Source of the DNA: Pseudoduganella aquatica
Lineage (GTDB): Bacteria > Pseudomonadota > Gammaproteobacteria > Burkholderiales > Burkholderiaceae_D
Assembly: GCF_009857595.1 (NCBI RefSeq)
Contig: NZ_WWCU01000033.1
Location: 1 to 64,000 of the forward strand
Reading direction: 5' to 3'
Length of the DNA: 64,000 nucleotides
The notes beneath the pieces were generated by a model. It was given only the letters and a program-made list of their open reading frames with translations, had not been told where the DNA came from and made no database searches. Both the position numbers and the translations under genes were made by a program. This document shows positions 26,290 to 34,874 of this stretch, in pieces (position 1 is the stretch's first letter; the number at the start of each line of letters is the position of its first letter).

Positions 26290-26997
26290 ATGGACGGCGG
26301 ACAGCTGAACGTCGGCGGCTACACGCCGTTCTCGGCCACCGACTATCCCGGCCGGCTGGCCGCCGTGGTCTTCGTGCAGGGATGCGCCTGGCGCTGCGGA
26401 TACTGCCATAATCCTGAGCTGCAGGCGCGCCCCCGCACCAGCCCTCTTTCGTGGCCACGGCTGCTGGAGCGGCTGGCTGCGCGCGCCGGGCTGCTGGACG
26501 CGGTGGTCTTCAGCGGCGGCGAGCCAACCACGGATCCGGCGCTGCCGGCCGCCATCGGCCAGGTGCGCGCGCTGGGATTCAAGGTGGGGCTGCATACGGC
26601 CTGCATATATCCGGACCGCCTCAAGCGCGTGCTCCCGCTGCTGGACTGGGTGGGGTTCGACGTGAAGGCGCCGTTCGAACACTACGCTACGGTGACCGGC
26701 GTGCCAGGCAGCGGACGGCAGGCGGAGGAATGCGTGCGCGCGATACTGGCCAGCGGCGTGTCCTACGAATGCCGCACCACGGCGCATTCGGCGCTGCTGC
26801 CGCCTGCGTCCCTGGAACGGCTGGCGGCAACGCTGGCGGAGATGGGGGTAAGGAATTATGTGCTGCAGCAGTTCCGCGCCACCGGCTGTGGGGACACTGC
26901 GCTCAACTGCTGCGCGGCGCCGGGATATCCGGACGAGGTGCTGGCCGCAGGCATGGCGCCGCTGTTTCCGCGCTTTATGCTGAGGCAAGCGTATTAG
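26290..26997 (+). CDS. nrdG: anaerobic ribonucleotide reductase activating enzyme NrdG
   Basis: 235 residues, radical-SAM. VFVQGCAWRCGYCHNPEL holds the Cx3CxxC cluster, followed by VVFSGGEPTTDPAL. It generates the glycyl radical using SAM. The ATG at 26290 lies one base after the upstream TAG, so translation is probably coupled to the glycyl-radical protein. Confidence 0.93.
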   Translation: MDGGQLNVGGYTPFSATDYPGRLAAVVFVQGCAWRCGYCHNPELQARPRTSPLSWPRLLERLAARAGLLDAVVFSGGEPTTDPALPAAIGQVRALGFKVGLHTACIYPDRLKRVLPLLDWVGFDVKAPFEHYATVTGVPGSGRQAEECVRAILASGVSYECRTTAHSALLPPASLERLAATLAEMGVRNYVLQQFRATGCGDTALNCCAAPGYPDEVLAAGMAPLFPRFMLRQAY

Positions 26998-27011
26998 GCG
27001 CAGACGCGCTG

Positions 27012-27094
27012 CGGCGGGTTACGCGCCTTGCGCTAACCCGCCCTACGATACTTCGTTATTTCGTAGGGCGGGTGAGCCGAAGGCGTAACCCGCC
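27012..27094. repeat. REP-like palindromic element
   Basis: The inner stem has arms ACCCGCCCTACGA (27036-27048) and TCGTAGGGCGGGT (27061-27073). Outer arms GGCGGGTTACGC and GCGTAACCCGCC extend the symmetry on both sides with a few mismatches. It fills the gap between nrdG and the convergent decarboxylase gene. The GTAGGGCGGGT core is typical of dispersed intergenic repeats and may also end transcription. Confidence 0.75.
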
Positions 27095-27104
27095 ATGCGC
27101 GCGT

Positions 27105-28733
27105 TCACGCAGCTGCCTGCAAACGCTTCACGCCCGCCACAAACCGCGCCAGCGTGTCGGACTGCGCGCCGCGCGGCAGCATGGCTTCTATCAGCTGGAA
27201 GCGTCCGCGCGTGGCAAGCGCCTTGTCCAGCGCCTGCCTGAGCTGCGCGCGCGTGTTCACCCGGTAGCCGTCGCCGCCCAGCGCGGCCGCCATGTCGGCA
27301 AACTTCCAATCGCTCAAGTCGTTGTACTTCGCCTCCGGCTGGAACGCGCGCAGCATCTCCCAGCCGCAGTTATTAAACACGATCACCACCGGGTCCCAGC
27401 CGTAGCGTTGGCAATTGCCCAGCTCCCAGCCCGTCATTTGAAACGCGCCGTCGCCGGCCAGTATCAGCGGCCGCTTGCCGCTGGAGGCCTGCAATCCCAG
27501 CCCGGCCGGGACGCCATAGCCCATCGTCGCGTAATAGCCCGGCGCCAGCAGCCCGCCGCCACCGTCGATATCCAGCGCCGTGAAGAAGCAGTCCCCGATA
27601 TCGGACACCACAGGCATGGCGCCCTTGGCGGCCAGCGCGTCGTTTACGGCGCGCGCGATATCCATGGGCGCCACCGGCTCCCCATCGGCCCGCAGCTCGC
27701 GCGGATAACGCACCCGCTGCGGCTCCGGTGCCTGCAGCGCCATCGATACGCCGTCCTCCAGCATGGCGTCCAGCAGCGCCTCCAGCGGAATATCCGGATA
27801 GACGTGATGGCCCAGCACCACCTGGCCGTCCAGCGCCTGGATGCTGCCGCGCATATCGATCTTGCGCGCGGAGACGCCGAAATTGGTATCCGACAGCAGC
27901 ACGCCCAGCATCAGCAGCGCATCGGCCTCCTCCACCGCGCGCGTCACGGCGGGGTCGCCCGCCACGCCGAGGTAGGTGCCCAGCAGCGGCGCATCCTCCC
28001 CTGCAAGCAGACCGCGCCCCATGATCGTGGTGGCGACAGGCACGCGCAGCAGGCGCGCCAGCTGCGCCACCTTGTGTTCTATCCCGTAGCGGCGTATCTC
28101 TATGCCGACCAGCAGCAGCGGACGGTAGGCCCGTCCCAGCCTGCGCAGTACTTCGGCCGCGCAGGCGCGCACGGCGTCCGGGTCCGGCTTGCGTGGGGCG
28201 ACCATGCGCACTTCCCCGCACGGCGCCGCCGCCATGTCACGCGGCAGCTCGATATAGACGGGCCGCGACTGGGCCAGGCAATTGCCCAGCGCGCGCGCAA
28301 TCAGCGCCGGGGCGTCGGCGGCGTTGTCCAGCACCACCTGGTCGCAGGTGATCTCGCGGAAGATGGCAAGCTGCGAATCCAGGCTGCGGGTCTGGTGGTG
28401 CAGAAGGAAGCCGTTACTGCGCTCCAGCGCGCCGGGGGCGCCGGAGATGACGACCAGCGGCACTTTCTCGGCGTAGGACGCGGCCACGGCATTGACCATG
28501 TTGAGCGCGCCGGCGCCATAAGTCACGACCGCCACGCCCAGGCCGCCGCCGTAGCGCGCGGCAGCATCGGCGGCGAAGCCGACTCCGGGTTCGTGGCTGA
28601 GGGTGTACAGCGGCAGCGCGGCGGATTGCTCCGCCTGCTGAAAGAACGGCAGCACGAAGTCGCCCGGCAGGCCAAACAGTTCGCGCGCGCCATGCGCCTT
28701 GAGCGCATGCAGCAATGCGGTGGAGAGATTCAT
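27105..28733 (-). CDS. thiamine-diphosphate 2-keto-acid decarboxylase (indolepyruvate/phenylpyruvate type)
   Basis: 542 residues. The ThDP glutamate is in YTLSHEPGVGFAADAAARYG, the active-site HH pair in NGFLLHHQTRSLDSQ, and the ThDP/Mg motif runs from GDGAFQMTGWELGN to FNNCGWEML. This is the pyruvate/indolepyruvate decarboxylase family; the substrate cannot be fixed from sequence. Its ATG overlaps the DGC gene by 4 nt, placing it at the end of the anaerobic ubiquinone operon, an unexpected partner. Confidence 0.85.
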   Translation of the reverse strand: MNLSTALLHALKAHGARELFGLPGDFVLPFFQQAEQSAALPLYTLSHEPGVGFAADAAARYGGGLGVAVVTYGAGALNMVNAVAASYAEKVPLVVISGAPGALERSNGFLLHHQTRSLDSQLAIFREITCDQVVLDNAADAPALIARALGNCLAQSRPVYIELPRDMAAAPCGEVRMVAPRKPDPDAVRACAAEVLRRLGRAYRPLLLVGIEIRRYGIEHKVAQLARLLRVPVATTIMGRGLLAGEDAPLLGTYLGVAGDPAVTRAVEEADALLMLGVLLSDTNFGVSARKIDMRGSIQALDGQVVLGHHVYPDIPLEALLDAMLEDGVSMALQAPEPQRVRYPRELRADGEPVAPMDIARAVNDALAAKGAMPVVSDIGDCFFTALDIDGGGGLLAPGYYATMGYGVPAGLGLQASSGKRPLILAGDGAFQMTGWELGNCQRYGWDPVVIVFNNCGWEMLRAFQPEAKYNDLSDWKFADMAAALGGDGYRVNTRAQLRQALDKALATRGRFQLIEAMLPRGAQSDTLARFVAGVKRLQAAA

Positions 28734-29125
28734 ACAGTGGTTTCCTTGAGAGTCTGGCGGGCAGGATGGGTCAGCGCCTCCACGGCCTGCACCACTTCGG
28801 CGACCTGCTGCGGGTCGTAGCGGGTGTGGTACTTCTTCTTTACGCCCAGTTGCGGCAGCAGTACATGATGGGTGGGGGCGATGCCGTGCTGCGCCAGGCA
28901 CTGGCGCGCGCAGGCCAGCGCGCAGCCGTCGATGGCGACGATGGTGCGGCCCGACTGCGCCAGGCGCACCAGCGGCGCAACGCCGCCGCCCACCCCGGCG
29001 ATGCAGGACATCTGCGCGCTGCCCCGGCTGTCCAGCTCCAGCGCGGCGGCGTTGGCTGTCTGCGCCGCGCTGGAGCAGCCGGAACACGAATACACCAGCG
29101 GCAGCGCCGCGTCCTTGTGGTTCAT
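28730..29125 (-). CDS. DGC-domain putative zinc-binding protein
   Basis: 131 residues, cysteine-rich: YSCSGCSSAAQTANAAALEL, then MSCIAGVGGGVAPLV, then AIDGCALACARQCLAQHG, the last giving the DGC signature. Many relatives lie beside anaerobic or redox genes and are thought to bind zinc; no reaction is known. AGGAGG precedes ATG 29125. It sits 22 bp after ubiT. Confidence 0.85.
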   Translation of the reverse strand: MNHKDAALPLVYSCSGCSSAAQTANAAALELDSRGSAQMSCIAGVGGGVAPLVRLAQSGRTIVAIDGCALACARQCLAQHGIAPTHHVLLPQLGVKKKYHTRYDPQQVAEVVQAVEALTHPARQTLKETTV

Positions 29126-29147
29126 GATGCCCTCCTGATGGTCGAAA

Positions 29148-29666
29148 CTACTTCTTCTGATGCCCCGGCCGCCGCGTGCGCGCAGGCGCGAGGCCACGCA
29201 GCCAGGCCAGCACGGCCTGCCGCGCTGCTTCCGGCAGCGGCGTGTCGATCGCATCGAGCGTGTTCTTGACGAGCAGTCCCAGTTCCGTGTCGCCCGACAT
29301 GGCCAGGCGGCGGCTGAAGAACAGCGTATCCGGATCTTCCTCGCGCCGCGCCAGGGCCAGCAAGTCGCGCGCGCTGGCGGCGATTTCCAGGTCGGCCGCG
29401 CCGCCGCGCGCTATGCCGGCGAAGCGCTCGCCGCGCCATTCAAAATCGAAGGACAGCGCGGCGTCGGTGACGGTCAGGCGCAGGCGGCGGCCCAGCATGC
29501 TGGCGCGCACGTCGTCCGGCAGATAAGGCCGCAGCGCCAGGTTGAGCGCGGCGGCGAACAGGCGGGAGCCCGGCAGCGGCGGCAGCTTGCCCAGCACGGC
29601 CGCCAGGCCGGGCGGCAGCGTGGCGGGAGGCGATAGCAGCGATGACGGCGGAAGCGTGCGGTTCAT
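29148..29666 (-). CDS. ubiT: SCP2-domain ubiquinone accessory protein UbiT
   Basis: 172 residues with an SCP2 lipid-binding domain in the second half (LRLTVTDAALSFDFEWRGERF, then AADLEIAASARDLLALARRE, then GDTELGLLVKNTLDAID). UbiT is needed for oxygen-independent ubiquinone synthesis, likely holding the polyprenyl intermediates. Start overlaps ubiV by 4 nt. Confidence 0.88.
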   Translation of the reverse strand: MNRTLPPSSLLSPPATLPPGLAAVLGKLPPLPGSRLFAAALNLALRPYLPDDVRASMLGRRLRLTVTDAALSFDFEWRGERFAGIARGGAADLEIAASARDLLALARREEDPDTLFFSRRLAMSGDTELGLLVKNTLDAIDTPLPEAARQAVLAWLRGLAPARTRRPGHQKK

Positions 29667-30568
29667 GCTGCCTCCGCATGGTGCTGCGCCAGGCCGGCCA
29701 CGCCGTGCCAGTAGCCGTTGCAGGCCGCGCCCGCCGCCAGCGGCAGCAGGCTGCCGGGTGCGGCTTCGGCTCCGCGCCGCAGCGCATCGAAGGCGTCCAG
29801 CACCGCCGCCGTTCCCTGCGACTGGGGACTGATGCGCACCACGTCCACGCCCAAGTCCGCCAGTTCGTCCAGCTCCCCCGCCAGGCTGTAGTGCTGGGCC
29901 GACTGGGTCTGCGTACCGTTCAGCACCAGGAAGGGCTGCTGTTCGCGCGTATGCATCAGCAGGCCGTCCGGGTGTTCCAGGCAGCTGAACTGACAATTGT
30001 CCTTGGGCAGATTGCGGTTGCGCGCAGTGAAGCAGCGCGCCGAGAAGGCCAGCGGCATGCGGCCATAGGCAAACACCTCCGTCTGCATGCCGGATGGGCG
30101 GCCCTGCTGCATGGAGGCCAGGCCGGAGCGGCCCATCTCCAGCGGCATCACCCAGCGCCGCGCGCCCAAGACATGCAGCAGCTCCAGCGTGGGCACGTTG
30201 TAGACATTGAGCTGCGGCCCGGCCACGAAACCGCCGGCGGGGGCATCAGCGCCGCACAGCAGATTGACCGCGCCCATGTCGCCCGCCTCGACCGGGTAAT
30301 GGTTGTTGGCGGCGATGCGGCGCAACGCCGTCACGTCCGCGCTGGATTCAAGCAGCACCAGCGTGGACAGCACGACTTCCTTGCCGGCCGCCTCCAGCCG
30401 CGCCGCTATGGCCAGCCAGTCGGACAGGCGCAGTTCGTGGCGCCGCGAGCAAACCGTCTCGCCCAGGTAGACGATGTCGGCCGGACCTGCGGCCACTTCC
30501 TCGTAGAAGGCCTGCACGGTATGCTTGGGCCAGTAGTACAGCAGCGGCCCCAGTGCGAGTTTCAACAT
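29663..30568 (-). CDS. ubiV: U32-family oxygen-independent hydroxylase subunit UbiV
   Basis: 301 residues. N-terminus LALGPLLYYWPKHTVQAFYE and the cysteines in GETVCSRR, SARCFTARNRNLPKDNCQFSC give the four-Cys [4Fe-4S] pattern of UbiV. With UbiU it hydroxylates the ubiquinone ring without O2, using prephenate as oxygen donor. AGGAACAG precedes ATG. Confidence 0.92.
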   Translation of the reverse strand: MLKLALGPLLYYWPKHTVQAFYEEVAAGPADIVYLGETVCSRRHELRLSDWLAIAARLEAAGKEVVLSTLVLLESSADVTALRRIAANNHYPVEAGDMGAVNLLCGADAPAGGFVAGPQLNVYNVPTLELLHVLGARRWVMPLEMGRSGLASMQQGRPSGMQTEVFAYGRMPLAFSARCFTARNRNLPKDNCQFSCLEHPDGLLMHTREQQPFLVLNGTQTQSAQHYSLAGELDELADLGVDVVRISPQSQGTAAVLDAFDALRRGAEAAPGSLLPLAAGAACNGYWHGVAGLAQHHAEAA

Positions 30569-30578
30569 TCTGTTCCTT

Positions 30579-31613
30579 TCATTTCCATGCGCGGTGGTAG
30601 GCGCCCAGCGTGTGCTGCTGGCCTTCCGCCACCTTGTCCAGTTCCGCCATCCAGGCGGGTTTGACCGAATAGCGGGCCGACTGGGCGCCGCACTGGTCTA
30701 TCGCCTCGCGCCACACGCGCGTTACTTGCGCCACGTAGGCCGGGCTGCGCTGACGTCCTTCAATCTTCACCGCGCGCACGCCCATCGCCAGCAGCTTGGG
30801 CAGCAGCTCCAGGGTATTCAGGCTGGTGGGTTCCTCCACAGCGTAATAGGTCTCTCCAGAGACGTCGAAGCGGCCCTTGCACAGCGTGGGATAGCTGGCG
30901 TTTTCGTCGGCCTGGTAGCGGTCGATCAGCACGCCATTCAGGCGCGCCTCCAGTCCCTGCGGCGCCTGCTGCCAGCGAACCGCCTTGGCGGGCGAACAGA
31001 CGCCATGCGTATTGGGCGACTCGCCGGTGACGTAGGAAGACAGCGCGCAGCGTCCCTCCACCATCACGCACAGGCTGCCGAAACCGAATACCTCGATCTC
31101 CACGCCGGTGTTTTCAATCACATGCTCGACCTGTGCCAGCGACAGCACGCGCGGCAGCACGGCGCGCGCCACGCCGAACTGGCGCTGGTAGAAGTTGATC
31201 GCCTCGGCATTGGTGGCCGAGCCTTGCACCGAAAGGTGCAGGCGCAGATCCGGATAGTTGTCGGCGGCGTAGCGCATCAGCCCCGGATCGGCCAGGATCA
31301 CCGCGTCGATGCCGGCCTGCGCTGCGCGCGCAATGGCGCCGCGCCACAAGCCGGTGGCGCCGGGCTGGGGATAGGTGTTCAGGGCCAGCAGCACTTTGCG
31401 GCCGCGCTGGTGCGCGTAGGCGATGCCTTGCGCGATGGCGGCGTCGTCGAAATTAAGGCCGGCGAAATTGCGCGCGTTGGTGGCGTCGCGAAAGCCGAGG
31501 TAGACACAGTCGGCGCCGTTGTCCACGGCGGCTTTGAGCGCGGGCAGACTGCCCGCAGGGCAAACCAGCTCGATGCCCGCCGCAGCGGCATCGGGTACAG
31601 CAGTATGAATCAT
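30579..31613 (-). CDS. ubiU: U32-family oxygen-independent hydroxylase subunit UbiU
   Basis: 344 residues. ELVCPAGSLPALKAAVDNGA, then CVYLGFRDATNARNF, opens the U32 barrel. The cluster cysteines are in GSLCVMVEGRCALSSYVTGE, HGVCSPAKA and TLCKGRF. First gene of the ubiU-ubiV-ubiT-DGC-decarboxylase run; the perfect FNR/Dnr box lies about 80 bp upstream. Confidence 0.92.
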   Translation of the reverse strand: MIHTAVPDAAAAGIELVCPAGSLPALKAAVDNGADCVYLGFRDATNARNFAGLNFDDAAIAQGIAYAHQRGRKVLLALNTYPQPGATGLWRGAIARAAQAGIDAVILADPGLMRYAADNYPDLRLHLSVQGSATNAEAINFYQRQFGVARAVLPRVLSLAQVEHVIENTGVEIEVFGFGSLCVMVEGRCALSSYVTGESPNTHGVCSPAKAVRWQQAPQGLEARLNGVLIDRYQADENASYPTLCKGRFDVSGETYYAVEEPTSLNTLELLPKLLAMGVRAVKIEGRQRSPAYVAQVTRVWREAIDQCGAQSARYSVKPAWMAELDKVAEGQQHTLGAYHRAWK

Positions 31614-31693
31614 GGTGTTCGCTTGGTCAGTGAAAAAAACCGCAGCTAGGCGCGGTGCTGCCGCACTGTAACGCGGGGGCAAGGCGGTAATCC

Positions 31694-31707
31694 TTGATCT
31701 GTATCAA
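31694..31707. promoter_or_regulatory. perfect FNR/Dnr box
   Basis: TTGATCTGTATCAA is an exact TTGAT-N4-ATCAA palindrome in the divergent region between ubiU (start 31613) and the DUF2249 gene (start 31766), about 60-80 bp from each. It probably controls both directions. Confidence 0.85.
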
Positions 31708-31765
31708 GGAAGAACGACTTGCGGGAATGTGACAATCGCCCTACTCACTACTGCGGAAAGAAGCC

Positions 31766-32026
31766 ATGAACACCAAGCCTGTCCAGTCTCCCTATTCCCC
31801 TTCCGGCAAGGATGTGCCGCTGGACTTGCGCGGACTGCCGCCGCCCCAACCCATGGAGCGCATCATGGAGGCGCTCGATACGCTCAAGGCCGGCGATGCG
31901 CTGCAAGTACAGATGGACCGCGAACCGCATCCGCTGTTCGGCATGCTGGAGCGCGGCGGCTACCGCCATCACGGCGACTGGAGCAGCGACGCCTACGTGC
32001 TGCGCATTTGGCAGCGTGCGGACTGA
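31766..32026 (+). CDS. DUF2249 domain protein
   Basis: 86 residues. VPLDLRGLPPPQPMERIMEA, then LQVQMDREPHPLFGMLERGG, matches DUF2249 as seen in the protein encoded at 23536. GGAAAG precedes ATG. The next gene begins 12 bp later. Under the same FNR-type box as ubiU, so probably anaerobic; no defined reaction. Confidence 0.83.
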   Translation: MNTKPVQSPYSPSGKDVPLDLRGLPPPQPMERIMEALDTLKAGDALQVQMDREPHPLFGMLERGGYRHHGDWSSDAYVLRIWQRAD

Positions 32027-32038
32027 CGGAGCGCGGCC

Positions 32039-33352
32039 ATGCAACGCGCACTGAATTTCGAACACAACCCCGCGCTGTCGCTGCCGCTGCGCTTTCTGCT
32101 CTGCGCGCCGCTGTTCGCGGCGCTGGCTGCCGCCGTGCTGCTGTGGCAAGGCGCGGACGCCTTCGCCAGCCGCTGGACTCCCGCCATGCTGGCCGCCACC
32201 CATCTGCTCACGCTGGGCTGCGTGAGCCTGTCCATCATCGGCGCGCTGCTGCAGCTGCTGCCTGCGGTGGCCGGCATCGCCCTGCCGCAAGCCTGGGGCC
32301 GCACGGTGCACGCGGGCCTGTGCGGGGGCACGCTGCTGCTGGCGGCGGGCTTTCTGTCGGGCCGGCCGGCGCTGTTCGCGCTGGCGTTGGCGCTGCTGAT
32401 CCCGTCGCTGCTGGTGGTGCTGGCGCGCTGCGCGGTGGGCCTGTGGCGGCAGCACGCCGCCGGCGCCAGCGCCATGATGGCGGCCATCCGCGTGGCGCTG
32501 GCCGCGCTGGCCGTCACCACCGTGCTGGGCGCGCTGCTTGGCAGCCAGTTCGCCTGGCCCGGCGGCGCGGCATTACGGGCCCTTCCGCTGATACCGCTGA
32601 CCGACCTGCATGCCATATGGGGTTTGCTGGGCTGGGCTGGACTGATGGTGATAGGCGTGGCCTACCAGGTGGTGCCCATGTTCCAGGTGACGGAGACCTA
32701 TCCCGACTGGCTCACGCGCGGGCTCACGACCTGGCTGTTCCTGCTGCTGGTGGCGGTGTCCATCGCCAGCCGCCTGGAGGAGACGCCGGCACGCCATTTC
32801 ACGCAGGCTGCAATGGCGCTCGGCGCCGCGGGCTACGGGGCGTTCGCCGCCGTCACCATCGCGCTGCTGCTGCACCGCAAGCGCCCGCGCAGCGAACCCG
32901 CAACCCAATTCTGGTACGCGTCCGTGGGAAGCTTGCTGGCGGGCTGTCTCGTGGCGCTGCTGCCGTGGGAGGCTGCGGAACCGGCACTGCCGCTGACGCT
33001 GGGCGTGCTGCTGCTTGCGGGCTTCGGACTATCCGTCATCAACGGCATGCTGTACCAGATCGTGCCCTTCCTGCTGTGGTATCACCTGCAAACCACGCTG
33101 CCCGGCGGCTGCCGCTCGGTGCCCGGCGTGCGCAAGATCATTCCGGAAGCATGGGCGCAGCGCCAGTTCGGCCTGCACCTGGCCGCGCTAGCGCTGCTGC
33201 TGGCCGCCTGCCAACGGCCTGAGCTGCTGGCGCGCCCCGCAGCGGGCATGATGCTGGCCTCGTGCCTGGCGCTGGCTTTCAATCTCGGATACGCGCTGCG
33301 CCTGTACCGGCGCCTGCGCGGTGCCATTCCGGACGCGGCGCAGGCTGCGTAA
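32039..33352 (+). CDS. polytopic haem-copper-like membrane protein, unknown
   Basis: 437 residues with about 12 membrane segments. Histidines in helices (MLAATHLLTLGCVSLSIIGA, then IPLTDLHAIWGLLGWAGLM, then FLLWYHLQTTLPGG) recall the NnrS/CcoN-like membrane families found among denitrification genes. I cannot assign a reaction. It is coupled to the DUF2249 gene and faces the nos cluster. Confidence 0.7.
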   Translation: MQRALNFEHNPALSLPLRFLLCAPLFAALAAAVLLWQGADAFASRWTPAMLAATHLLTLGCVSLSIIGALLQLLPAVAGIALPQAWGRTVHAGLCGGTLLLAAGFLSGRPALFALALALLIPSLLVVLARCAVGLWRQHAAGASAMMAAIRVALAALAVTTVLGALLGSQFAWPGGAALRALPLIPLTDLHAIWGLLGWAGLMVIGVAYQVVPMFQVTETYPDWLTRGLTTWLFLLLVAVSIASRLEETPARHFTQAAMALGAAGYGAFAAVTIALLLHRKRPRSEPATQFWYASVGSLLAGCLVALLPWEAAEPALPLTLGVLLLAGFGLSVINGMLYQIVPFLLWYHLQTTLPGGCRSVPGVRKIIPEAWAQRQFGLHLAALALLLAACQRPELLARPAAGMMLASCLALAFNLGYALRLYRRLRGAIPDAAQAA

Positions 33353-33397
33353 CAGGCCGCGCCCGGCCGCGCGCCGGCTTGTCCCTGCGGCCTTGTC

Positions 33398-34465
33398 TCA
33401 GGCCAGACCGGACACGCGGCGGCGCATGGCGGAAGTCATTGCCATGCCGCCCTCGCCCTCCACCAGCAAGGCCTGCGGCAGGTCCAGCCTGCCCGCCATG
33501 TTTTCCCACTTCAGCGCACCTGCAATGAACAGCGGCTTGCTATTGCCGTCCGAACGCAGGCCCGCGTCCGCGCCGCCGCTGGCCAGCACCGTCACCGACG
33601 CCGTGCCCAGCGCCGGCATGCCGGTGCGCGGATCGATGATGTGCGGCCTGCGCAGGCCGCCTTCCAGCACAAAGCGCTCGTAGTCCCCGCTGGTGCCTAT
33701 CGCTTCGTTGTCGAATAGCGGAATGGTGCACAGCGTATTGCCCGCCGCAGCCGGCGCGCGCGGATTGCGTATGCCTACCTGCCACGGCCTCCCGCCGGGC
33801 TGCCCTATCGCCAGCACATTGCCGCCGATATTCACCAGCGCCGCTTCCACCCGCGCCGCGCGCAGTATCGCGGCGGCGCGGTCCAGCGCATAGCCCTTGG
33901 CGTAGCCGCCCAGGTCCAACCGCACGGCGGGATTCACGCTGCTGATGGCCGTATCGTGGAAGCGCAAGTCAGACATGCGCGGATTGGCGGCCACCCAATG
34001 CCGCAGCTCCGCGCGGTCCGGCGCGGCGCGCGGGCCGCCGCCCTGGAAACCCCAGAGCCGCAGCAAGTGGCCGATGGCCGGATTGAAAAGATGGTCCGAG
34101 CGTTCCGCCAGCCGCGCGGCGGACTGCAGCAGCCCCGCCATTTCAGCGTCGGTGCGCAGCGGCAGGCCGCGCGCGATGCGCTGGTTCAGCTCCGTCAGCA
34201 TGCCCGGCTGCCAGGCGTGGAATTTGTGGTGCAGGCGGTCGAATTCCGCCAGTACGGCGGCGCCCAGTTCCTGCGCGCGCTGCGTTGACGCGCCGTGGAT
34301 GGTGATACTGACCGTAGTGCCGAATACATGGCCCCAGGTGTGGTGATTGCCGGCGGCTGGGCCGCAGCCCGCCAGCCCGGCTGGTACGGCCAGCGCGGCC
34401 GACAGCATGCGCAGCGCGGCGCGCCGGCTGCGCAGATGCGCAGACTTGTCCGAAGCAGTGTTCAT
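33398..34465 (-). CDS. apbE: exported FAD:protein FMN transferase (ApbE/NosX type)
   Basis: 355 residues. N-terminal signal with lipobox LAGC, so an outward-facing lipoprotein. ApbE motifs: RLDLGGYAKGYALDRAA, TSGDYERF, HIIDPRTGMPALG. It attaches FMN covalently to threonine or serine in periplasmic flavoproteins; here the obvious client is the FMN-binding domain of NosR (SGAT motif). Last gene of the nos operon, in the NosX position. Confidence 0.9.
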   Translation of the reverse strand: MNTASDKSAHLRSRRAALRMLSAALAVPAGLAGCGPAAGNHHTWGHVFGTTVSITIHGASTQRAQELGAAVLAEFDRLHHKFHAWQPGMLTELNQRIARGLPLRTDAEMAGLLQSAARLAERSDHLFNPAIGHLLRLWGFQGGGPRAAPDRAELRHWVAANPRMSDLRFHDTAISSVNPAVRLDLGGYAKGYALDRAAAILRAARVEAALVNIGGNVLAIGQPGGRPWQVGIRNPRAPAAAGNTLCTIPLFDNEAIGTSGDYERFVLEGGLRRPHIIDPRTGMPALGTASVTVLASGGADAGLRSDGNSKPLFIAGALKWENMAGRLDLPQALLVEGEGGMAMTSAMRRRVSGLA

Positions 34466-34517
34466 TTTGCCCTTCCCGGCTCCGGCGCGGGCGGCGGGCC
34501 GCCCGCGCGGCGCCTGC

Positions 34518-34823
34518 TTAGTTGCTCTGGCCTGCCATGTAGTCGACGGCAGCCTTGATTTCGTCATCCTTCAGGCCCGGATTGCCGCCGCGCGGCGGCA
34601 TCATCTTCACGCCGTTCAAGGCGCTGGTGTAGAGCGCGTTCTTGCCCTTGGCGATGCGGGGCTTCCAGGCTGCCTTGTCGCCCGGCTTGGGCGCGCCCAG
34701 CACGGCGGCGCCATGGCAGGACAGGCAGGTGGCTTTGTAGATCTTCTCGCCGTCCACAGGTGCGGCGGCGGCGCTGCCGGCGCACAGGGCGAGCAGCAGG
34801 ATGGCGGTTTGACGGTATTGCAT
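34518..34823 (-). CDS. periplasmic class I cytochrome c (c5-like)
   Basis: 101 residues with a signal peptide (ILLLALCAGSAAAA). Haem site ATCLSCH, distal Met in GVKMMPPRGG. It likely feeds electrons to NosZ, given its place between nosL and apbE in the nos operon; that role is inference. Confidence 0.9.
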   Translation of the reverse strand: MQYRQTAILLLALCAGSAAAAPVDGEKIYKATCLSCHGAAVLGAPKPGDKAAWKPRIAKGKNALYTSALNGVKMMPPRGGNPGLKDDEIKAAVDYMAGQSN

Positions 34824-34874
34824 GGTGCTTCCTTCTTCGTGGTTAAACCTGGGTGAATCGCATTGCGTAAGTAT

